DNA of 6,466 nucleotides. It comes from an uncultured bacterium. Its GTDB lineage: Bacteria > Bacillota > Clostridia > Lachnospirales > Lachnospiraceae. Both the position numbers and the translations under genes were made by a program. The notes under the pieces were generated by a model, which was not told the DNA's origin, searched no databases, and saw only the letters and a program-made list of their open reading frames with translations. Shown here piece by piece: positions 1-5,016 of the stretch. The DNA lies in the NCBI GenBank assembly GCA_947071365.1, contig CAMTFT010000107.1, positions 1 through 6,466 on the forward strand, read 5' to 3'. The stretch's first letter is position 1. The number at the start of each line of letters is the position of its first letter.

Positions 1-68
1 GTTCTTTGCATATTCTGCTTCTTAGAAATTTTCAATGCTTATTTCCAAAACGCAGGGAGGATTTCGGG

Positions 69-92
69 ATGCAGGGATCCTCTCAAAACTGA
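69..92 (+). CDS. Possible 7-codon leader ORF (MQGSSQN) upstream of the Rpn gene
   Basis: An ATG at 69 follows AGGGAGG (54-60) with an 8-nt spacer and opens a frame of seven codons ending in TGA at 90-92. The stop lies 17 nt before the Rpn ATG and just upstream of its ribosome site. The frame differs from that of the Rpn gene. The only support is ribosome-site quality and spacing. It could be a leader peptide coupling translation to the downstream gene, or chance. Confidence 0.25.
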   Translation: MQGSSQN

Positions 93-94
93 AT

Positions 95-101
95 AAGGAG
101 G
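95..101 (+). promoter_or_regulatory. Ribosome binding site deciding the Rpn start
   Basis: AAGGAGG, complementary to the 16S rRNA 3' end, sits 8 nt before ATG 110. This spacing supports ATG 110 over the in-frame ATG at 35. I found no convincing -35/-10 pair in bases 1-94, so the promoter may lie outside the window. Confidence 0.85.
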
Positions 102-109
102 ATTCATTT

Positions 110-1084
110 ATGAAAGAAACTATGCTAATGGAACAGGAAAAAAGCCCGGCACAGCACCCGGGCGTATGGACAGGGCAGCCTGTTCGCACCTACAGAGACC
201 GCGTATTCCGCATGATCTTCAAGGAGAAGGAAAGCTTCCTTGAACTGTACAACGCGATGAATAAAACCGCATACACCAACCTGGATGACCTGACCGTCAC
301 AACGCTGGACAACGCTATCTATATCAGCATGAAAAATGATGTATCGTACCTGCTGCATGACCGTCTCGCGCTGTATGAGCACCAGTCCACCCGGAACCCG
401 AACCTGCCGCTGCGGGATCTCTTTTACGTGGCAAATATCTATTCCGGGCTGACATATGCAGAGAATCTGTACAGTACAAGGCAGGTAAAGATTCCGGAGC
501 CGGTATTCGTCGTCTTTTATAACGGTAAAGAAGAAATACCGGAGCGTTCCACGCTCCGCCTTTCAGAAGCGTATGAACAGCCATCTGGGGATCCGGCGTT
601 GGAGCTGAAAGTCCTGGTGCTGAACATCAACCCCGGCTATAATAAAGAACTCATGGAAAACTGCAAAAAATTGCGGGACTATTCTATATTTACAAACAAA
701 ATACGGGAATACAGTGAACTCCTTCCCCTTTCCCAGGCAGTGGAAAAAGCCATTGAGGATTGTGTGGCCGGAAATATTCTGAAGGAGTTCCTGCAAAAGA
801 ACCGTGCGGAGGTGGTAAGTGTGAGTATATTTGAGTATAACGAAGAGCTGCATATGCAGCAGGAGCGACAGGAGGCTATGGAAGAGGGGCAGCAAAAAGG
901 AGAACTTCTGCATCTGATCAACCAAATCAAAAAGAAACGCAGCCGCGGCTTTTCCGCAGATGAGATTGCGGATCTGCTGGAAGAGGACGTGTCACGGGTA
1001 CAGGAGCTTGCTGCGCTGGTCGACAGCCATCCGGGGAAGGCTGCGGAAGAGCTTTATGAAATCCTAAATACCGTTACCATTTAA
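110..1084 (+). CDS. Rpn family recombination-promoting nuclease / putative transposase (PD-(D/E)XK)
   Basis: This 324-residue protein resembles the Rpn/YhgA-like PD-(D/E)XK nuclease family, whose studied members cut DNA and promote RecA-independent recombination. The start at 110 is chosen because AAGGAGG lies 8 nt upstream; an in-frame ATG at 35 would add 25 residues of unlikely sequence and has no good ribosome site. Visible parts, in order: a TYRDRVFRMIF segment at about residues 27-37, a typical family opening; the putative active-site region NDVSYLLHDRLALYEHQS at about 76-93, where D84, E90 and Q92 are candidate metal-binding and catalytic residues; NPNLPLRDLFYVANIY at 96-111; PVFVVFYNG at 131-139; then a charged helical tail (about 245-320). 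There is no signal peptide or membrane segment. The gene converges on the pilus genes and is not part of their operon. Family assignment is firm. Activity, target and whether it moves DNA are unknown; such genes are often multicopy in clostridia. Confidence 0.88.
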   Translation: MKETMLMEQEKSPAQHPGVWTGQPVRTYRDRVFRMIFKEKESFLELYNAMNKTAYTNLDDLTVTTLDNAIYISMKNDVSYLLHDRLALYEHQSTRNPNLPLRDLFYVANIYSGLTYAENLYSTRQVKIPEPVFVVFYNGKEEIPERSTLRLSEAYEQPSGDPALELKVLVLNINPGYNKELMENCKKLRDYSIFTNKIREYSELLPLSQAVEKAIEDCVAGNILKEFLQKNRAEVVSVSIFEYNEELHMQQERQEAMEEGQQKGELLHLINQIKKKRSRGFSADEIADLLEEDVSRVQELAALVDSHPGKAAEELYEILNTVTI

Positions 1085-1113
1085 CCATTTACAAACCCTA
1101 TAATGTCACATCG

Positions 1114-1163
1114 TATAAAGAGGGGACTGACACACCCAATCTCTGTGCCGCCCCCTCTTTATA
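1114..1163. terminator. Shared terminator hairpin between convergent genes
   Basis: TATAAAGAGGGG (1114-1125) and CCCCTCTTTATA (1152-1163) form a perfect 12-bp stem around a 26-nt loop. The hairpin begins 29 nt after the Rpn stop and 9 nt after the stop of the SPQTG pilin on the other strand. On the plus strand the stem is followed by a T-rich but interrupted tract (GATTATTATTTATTT), fitting a Rho-independent terminator for the Rpn gene. On the minus strand the flank after the stem is not T-rich, so termination of the pilin transcript there is less certain. Confidence 0.7.
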
Positions 1164-1172
1164 GATTATTAT

Positions 1173-2717
1173 TTATTTCTCTTTCCTGCGTCTTCTTCCA
1201 AACAATACCACTCCCAGAATAACTGCAAGTGCTACCGCCATCAGCACCACATACCGCACGATCGGCGTCTCGTCTCCTGTCTGCGGGCTCTTGCCTTCAT
1301 CGTTACTGTACTGCGGCGTTGTATTTCCGCCCTCGGTCTGTGTGCTTCTCTCTGTCTGAACTTCCTCCGTAAATTTATTCGTAATGATCACTTCATCATC
1401 CGGAGAAGCCGGGGTAAGCGTCACTTTACCCTCCGTTTTGTTCAGGGAAATGGTGAATGCCTGGCCGCTGCCAAGCGGCTTTCCGTCTTTGTCGGTCTCC
1501 GCCACATAATATGTCACCGACTCATTCTCCGATGTACCGATGTTTACTTCCAGTGGAACGCTGACGCTGCTGCTTCCGTTCATCTCCAGGGTAATCACAT
1601 CCCCATAACGCGTGCGCAGATTCTTGTCGGTAAAAAGCCCCGCGTAGAACACATCATCTGTCTCATACTCGGCCCCGTCCATCTCGGTCTTCTTTGTAAC
1701 AGTCAGGGTGCCGCCGTAATAGTACCCCATAGGGATTCCCGGGGTTCCATTCTGGAAAAGGATCTCACCTTCCGGATTCTGGCGGGTGATAGATACGCTC
1801 TGTCCATTCGGATACAGCGCCTCAAAAAGGATATTGTTATGCAGCACACTGGGAACTACATTTCCTTTTCCATCCGTCTCTGCAATATAATACGTCATAT
1901 CTGTAGTCAGATTTTCAAAAACAACAGTTGACGTATCGCTGTTCAGGAAGCGCAGCGGCATATCAGAGGTGCCTGCTGCCCGCACCGTACATGCTTCATC
2001 CGTAAAAAGTCCCACATAAAATATAATTTCCTGATTTTCCGGCGGATTGTAGGGCAACTGACTCTGCGTATTAAATAACTGTTTCGTGACACGGATCAGC
2101 CCGTTATTGCGGGGACCGGTAAGCTCTGTCTTCGGGTGTATCTCCACAGAATACTGCCAGCCGTTCCCCTCCGCTGCCTGTGCCGGATAAGGAACTGCTA
2201 CCAGAAAAGTCGCGATCGCGTCCACCCGGTAGGCGGTATTCGCATCCGTATCCTGAAATACAAGATACATGCCCGGTTCCAGGTCTTCAAACACTGCAAC
2301 ACCATTACTGTCCGTAGCAGCAGTCGTCACATTGGTGCCTGCTGCCAGAGGCGCCAGCTTTTCCGCCGCTGCAATTGATTCCGATGCAGTCATGCCCGCC
2401 AGCTTGATTCCTGTGTTCTTATAAGCGTCCAACAGCGTATAATCTGCGGAACCCCCATTCACCTGCAATCCTGCTACCTGCGCCAGCTTTACCTGCACGT
2501 TCGGCATGATCTTTACATTGTCTGTTTCCAGATTCGGATCCGTGCAGGTCATGGTCACTTTGAGTGAGCCTGCCATACCCTCTTCCAGATCCGGCATCCG
2601 GTCGGCCTCGGAAGCCATAACGCCCATCATCATCAGGCAAGCCAGCAGCGCTGCCGTTATCAGGCCAGCAAGCCGCCCAAGCATTTTCTTTTGTCTGTCA
2701 GAAGTCCTTCTCAACAT
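1173..2717 (-). CDS. Sortase-anchored pilin with pilin motif, two CnaB-like domains and SPQTG sorting signal
   Basis: This 514-residue cell-wall surface protein is probably a pilus subunit. It has a Sec signal peptide (about 1-36: basic RRTSDRQKK, then a hydrophobic core ending near VMA-S), then an N-terminal domain (about 48-180). A classical pilin motif WQYSVEIHPK follows (W187, V191, I193, P195, K196); K196 is the expected acceptor lysine for polymerisation. Two CnaB-like domains come next (about 206-323 and 336-447), each starting with V-T-K (K212; K342), with an E-box-like YYxAET (E280; E407) and a final Asn (N323; N447). These are the residues expected for self-made Lys-Asn isopeptide bonds. 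A polar linker rich in T, Q and E (about 448-475) leads to SPQTG (477-481), a membrane helix (about 487-506) and RRRRK. Start at 2717: a GTG at 2756 would add 13 residues before the signal peptide. It is the last gene of the locus. The motif suggests a polymerising subunit, but basal or tip roles remain possible. Confidence 0.85.
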   Translation of the reverse strand: MLRRTSDRQKKMLGRLAGLITAALLACLMMMGVMASEADRMPDLEEGMAGSLKVTMTCTDPNLETDNVKIMPNVQVKLAQVAGLQVNGGSADYTLLDAYKNTGIKLAGMTASESIAAAEKLAPLAAGTNVTTAATDSNGVAVFEDLEPGMYLVFQDTDANTAYRVDAIATFLVAVPYPAQAAEGNGWQYSVEIHPKTELTGPRNNGLIRVTKQLFNTQSQLPYNPPENQEIIFYVGLFTDEACTVRAAGTSDMPLRFLNSDTSTVVFENLTTDMTYYIAETDGKGNVVPSVLHNNILFEALYPNGQSVSITRQNPEGEILFQNGTPGIPMGYYYGGTLTVTKKTEMDGAEYETDDVFYAGLFTDKNLRTRYGDVITLEMNGSSSVSVPLEVNIGTSENESVTYYVAETDKDGKPLGSGQAFTISLNKTEGKVTLTPASPDDEVIITNKFTEEVQTERSTQTEGGNTTPQYSNDEGKSPQTGDETPIVRYVVLMAVALAVILGVVLFGRRRRKEK

Positions 2718-2722
2718 GATTT

Positions 2723-2731
2723 CCTTCCCTT
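2723..2731 (-). promoter_or_regulatory. Ribosome binding site for the SPQTG pilin start
   Basis: On the minus strand AAGGGAAGG lies 5 nt upstream of ATG 2717; it is purine-rich but an imperfect Shine-Dalgarno. A better GGAGGG (2737-2742) stands 19 nt away, too far for this ATG and inside the longer GTG-started frame. The start at 2717 is preferred because it places a normal n-region directly before the signal-peptide core. Confidence 0.55.
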
Positions 2732-2780
2732 CTTTTCCCTCCGGAACATAGTTCACTTTATTTTTGTATGTTTAACCGTT

Positions 2781-2877
2781 GCCCGGTCTTATCATTCATT
2801 TTTATTCCCGCTGCCCGGTCTTATCATTTATTTTTTCGTTCTCGCTATCAGTCTTATTATTCAATTTTTATCCCGCT
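2781..2877 (-). repeat. Three-copy imperfect tandem repeat, 31-34 nt period
   Basis: Three head-to-tail copies occur at 2781-2812 (32 nt), 2813-2846 (34 nt) and 2847-2877 (31 nt). Copies 1 and 2 share the exact 16-mer GCCCGGTCTTATCATT and all three end in a CGCT block after a T-rich middle. Copy 3 overlaps the last codons and stop of sortase B; copies 1 and 2 fill most of the gap before the SPQTG pilin. The array looks like a local tandem duplication of the sortase 3' end. The units are direct repeats and show no clear inverted symmetry. Function is unknown; spacing between genes or mRNA processing are guesses. Confidence 0.75.
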
Positions 2878-3766
2878 GCTTCTTCTTTTTCTTTCTCCAG
2901 TCTGATATTCTCAGAATAATCCCCATAAGGATCATAAACACCAGAAATACCATCATGCCGATCACAAGCATCCGCTGCGCCTGGTTCGTCCCCTCCAGCG
3001 GGTTGCGCAGAATAATGCCGGACTTCATGGTGTCTTCTTCCTCCACATACTCCGTGCGTTCCCCACGCACCAGAAGCCGGTGGGAGTTCACGCCGTACGG
3101 CGTACACGTCACAAGCGTTATCAGATCCCGGCCCGGTTCGATTGCCAGGTCGTCCGTTTCCTCCGGAAGCACCGTCAGGATCTGGTCTACTTTGTATGCC
3201 AGCTTCGCATCCAGAACCTTGACAAAAAACAGATCGCCCACTTCCATCTGATCAAGATCCGTGAACAGCTTCGCGCTGGGAAGCCCGCGGTGAGCCGACA
3301 ACACGGCATGATTGCCCACGCCGCCGATCGGGAGGCTGGTTCCCTCGATATGGCCGCAGCCATTCTCCAGAGCTTCCGTGCCGATGCCATGATAAATCGC
3401 CAGCCGTACATTGATCTTCGGAATCTCAATGTACCCCATGATCTCATTTCCGGTGGGATTGAGCACCTGGTCATACGGGTGGCTCAGCACGTATTCATCT
3501 GTTTCCTCATCAAAAGCGTCCACAATACTGTTGACCGTATGCTGTGCATTGAACGCCCGGGCCTCTGCCCATATCGCGGAAAAATCCTCCGGCTCCATAG
3601 TTTCAACGGCCTCGGTGTAGCTGCTGACAAGCTTCTGATTGCGGTAGCTGTTCCACAGCTCGCTGAACGTGGGGTAAAACATAACGCCCGCCCCTGCCAG
3701 AAAAATCAACAGGAATATGAGATTCCGTATCCACCGGTGTTTTTTCTTCTTTCCTTTCCCTGCCAT
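2861..3766 (-). CDS. Class C (pilus-assembly) sortase B
   Basis: This 301-residue membrane transpeptidase joins pilin subunits by cutting a sorting signal and transferring it to a lysine of the next pilin. A basic N-terminus (KGKKKKHRW) precedes a membrane helix (about 14-32), then YPTFSELWNSYRNQ, a common class C segment. The sortase fold follows from about 109 (MGYIEIPKI). Catalytic residues are His159 (SAHRGLP), Cys221 (TLVTCTPYG) and Arg230 (NSHRLLVRG). A second membrane helix (about 266-286) and a basic tail (RKKKKKQRDKN) close the protein, as usual in class C enzymes. The usual lid motif DP(F/W/Y) before the core is not seen; HPY at 96-98 is the nearest match. AAAGGAG (3773-3779) lies 6 nt before the ATG, and the gene starts only 21 nt after sortase A stops, so the two are surely co-transcribed. 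Which pilin it uses is not shown by sequence; the nearer SPQTG pilin is the simplest guess. Confidence 0.93.
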   Translation of the reverse strand: MAGKGKKKKHRWIRNLIFLLIFLAGAGVMFYPTFSELWNSYRNQKLVSSYTEAVETMEPEDFSAIWAEARAFNAQHTVNSIVDAFDEETDEYVLSHPYDQVLNPTGNEIMGYIEIPKINVRLAIYHGIGTEALENGCGHIEGTSLPIGGVGNHAVLSAHRGLPSAKLFTDLDQMEVGDLFFVKVLDAKLAYKVDQILTVLPEETDDLAIEPGRDLITLVTCTPYGVNSHRLLVRGERTEYVEEEDTMKSGIILRNPLEGTNQAQRMLVIGMMVFLVFMILMGIILRISDWRKKKKKQRDKN

Positions 3767-3772
3767 ATGCAG

Positions 3773-3779
3773 CTCCTTT
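3773..3779 (-). promoter_or_regulatory. Ribosome binding site of sortase B
   Basis: AAAGGAG sits 6 nt upstream of ATG 3766 and within the 21-nt gap after the sortase A stop, leaving no room for a separate promoter there. This supports one transcript for both sortases. Confidence 0.85.
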
Positions 3780-3787
3780 ATTCCTCT

Positions 3788-3895
3788 TTACTGTCTGTCA
3801 TTCTTATCCTCCGCCTTCTCCTGAGGGTCATTCTTCCGCGCAGCTTCTGTTTTCTCCTGAGGGGTATTCTTCCCCGCAGCTTCTGTTTTCTCCTG
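3788..3895 (-). repeat. In-frame 36-nt repeats in the sortase A 3' end
   Basis: Two full units and a degenerate third encode QEKTEAAGKNTP, QEKTEAARKNDP and QEKAEDKNDRQ (residues 312-346). The period is exactly 36 nt and the DNA copies are nearly identical, so recent in-frame tandem duplication is likely and copy number may vary among strains. The segment is hydrophilic, lies after the second membrane helix and is expected to face the cytoplasm. Confidence 0.8.
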
Positions 3896-4828
3896 AAGCT
3901 TTTTCTGCTGCAAAGCTTCTATTTCATTCAGAAGCTTTTTCCCATGCACGGTTTCCAGTTCTTTCAGGAGTTTTCTTCTCCTGCGGAGTTTTTTCTCCCG
4001 CAGATACAGGAATACGATGAAAATACCCGTAACCGCAAGTCCGAAAAGCACCCAGAACAGGTAATTGGAATGCATACTCACACCCATCAGGGATGAGGTG
4101 CTCTCCTTATGAACCTCCTCCGGCACATACGGGACACGGTGTCCCCGCACCAGAAGCCTGTGGCTATTCACGCCATACGGCGTACAGGTCAGAAGCGTGA
4201 CAAGATCTTCCCCCTCTTCCGCGGAAAGGCAGTCCGTATCCTCCGGCTCGATCACATTGATCTGATCCACCTCATAACAGAGGATGTCATCCAGAATATG
4301 TAAAAGGAAATGGTCTCCCTTTTCCAGCTTATCAAGATCCGTGAACAGCGTTGCGCTCGGCAGACCGCGGTGAGCCGAAATAACGGCATGGGTGCTTTCT
4401 CCGCCAACCGGGAGGGAACTCCCCTCCAGATGTCCGGCGCCAAGCTGCAGTACCTCCTCGTCCGTCGTATGGTAGATCGGAATTTTCACCTTGATCTTGG
4501 GAATCTCCACGATACCCATGATCTCATCCCCGTTCAGATTCAGGCATGCCATATAAGCCTCGTCCCTGTCGGATATTTCCGCCACAGCAAAGGAATCCGG
4601 GAGGATCATCGGCATCAGATTGTCATTGTATGCCTTTGCCATCTCCCACTGTGCCTCATAATCAATGCCCTCTCCGCTGTCCTTCGCCTCAATGCTCTCC
4701 GTATAATTGCTGATCAGCTTGCTCTGCCGGTAGCTGTTCCACTGGTTTGAGATAAAAGGATACAGCAATACGGACAAACCGGTTAAAAACAGCAATGCTA
4801 CAAAAATTGTTTTTAATTTCTTTTTCAT
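3788..4828 (-). CDS. Class C (pilus-assembly) sortase A with charged repeat tail
   Basis: This 346-residue sortase is a paralogue of the next gene. It has an N-terminal membrane helix (about 6-25), LLYPFISNQWNSYRQ, and a catalytic domain from about 104 (MGIVEIPKI) with His153 (SAHRGLP), Cys215 (TLLTCTPYG) and Arg224 (NSHRLLVRG). A second membrane helix (about 255-276) follows. No DP(F/W/Y) lid motif is visible; the corresponding stretch reads YMACLNLNGDE. The protein is longer than its neighbour because of a 70-residue, very basic then Lys/Glu-rich tail (277-346), predicted to be cytoplasmic and helical, ending in 12-residue repeats. Start at 4828: AAGGAG (4836-4841) sits 7 nt upstream, and MKKKLKTIF makes a normal membrane-anchor start; an upstream in-frame ATG at 4903 would add 25 unlikely residues. 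It lies directly after the LPSTG pilin, which may be its substrate (inference from position only). Confidence 0.93.
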   Translation of the reverse strand: MKKKLKTIFVALLFLTGLSVLLYPFISNQWNSYRQSKLISNYTESIEAKDSGEGIDYEAQWEMAKAYNDNLMPMILPDSFAVAEISDRDEAYMACLNLNGDEIMGIVEIPKIKVKIPIYHTTDEEVLQLGAGHLEGSSLPVGGESTHAVISAHRGLPSATLFTDLDKLEKGDHFLLHILDDILCYEVDQINVIEPEDTDCLSAEEGEDLVTLLTCTPYGVNSHRLLVRGHRVPYVPEEVHKESTSSLMGVSMHSNYLFWVLFGLAVTGIFIVFLYLREKKLRRRRKLLKELETVHGKKLLNEIEALQQKKLQEKTEAAGKNTPQEKTEAARKNDPQEKAEDKNDRQ

Positions 4829-4835
4829 CCGGACT

Positions 4836-4841
4836 CTCCTT
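4836..4841 (-). promoter_or_regulatory. Ribosome binding site deciding the sortase A start
   Basis: AAGGAG on the minus strand lies 7 nt before ATG 4828. It favours the 346-residue form over a longer frame opening at 4903, which runs through a GC-rich intergenic stretch and would place about 25 odd residues before the membrane anchor. Confidence 0.85.
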
Positions 4842-4939
4842 ATTGTTGTATCATAAATTTTGATGTCACAGAGCCGCCCAGCCGCCATCGCACGGCCACG
4901 CACGGGCTTCCAAAACCCATGCCCTGCTGTTTTGACATA

Positions 4940-4965
4940 CCCGGGGCGGTATGGCCCGCCCCGGG
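4940..4965 (-). promoter_or_regulatory. GC-rich hairpin between LPSTG pilin and sortase A
   Basis: CCCGGGGCGG (4940-4949) and CCGCCCCGGG (4956-4965) form a perfect 10-bp stem with a 6-nt loop, 51 nt after the pilin stop. Neither side is followed by a U-run (the minus-strand flank is TATGTCAAAACAG), so it is not a classical intrinsic terminator. A likely role is partial attenuation or 3'-end protection of the pilin mRNA, which would give much pilin and less sortase from one transcript. The role is inference; the stem is directly visible. Confidence 0.6.
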
Positions 4966-5016
4966 AAATTCTTATGTAAATCTTGTAACTCTTATTGCTA
5001 AAAGTTCTGAATCAGC

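Noticed and set aside
2781..2877. CRISPR array
   Set aside because: The copies are directly adjacent with no unique spacers, only three units, and one overlaps a gene's stop region; it is an ordinary tandem repeat.
2691..3251. Plus-strand open frame of 186 codons across the pilin start and sortase end
   Set aside because: It runs through the tandem repeat and opposite firm minus-strand genes; its protein is low-complexity Phe/Ser/Ile sequence with no family features.
3080..4096. Long open frame of 338 codons on the plus strand opposite both sortases
   Set aside because: It spans the end of one sortase, the gap and the start of the other, has no ribosome site or recognisable domain, and mirrors the conserved sortase codons. 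It is an antisense shadow.
4842..4870. TATGAT-like -10 box on the minus strand before sortase A
   Set aside because: No suitable -35 element lies 16-18 nt upstream (the stretch is GGCGGC-like), so a separate sortase promoter cannot be supported.
4829..4903. Longer N-terminus of sortase A starting at 4903
   Set aside because: The extra residues come from a GC-rich intergenic stretch, precede a normal membrane-anchor start, and a good ribosome site serves ATG 4828.
4932..4937. Perfect TTGACA on the plus strand as a -35 box
   Set aside because: At the proper spacing the -10 position is GC-rich and falls inside the hairpin, and no plus-strand gene follows.
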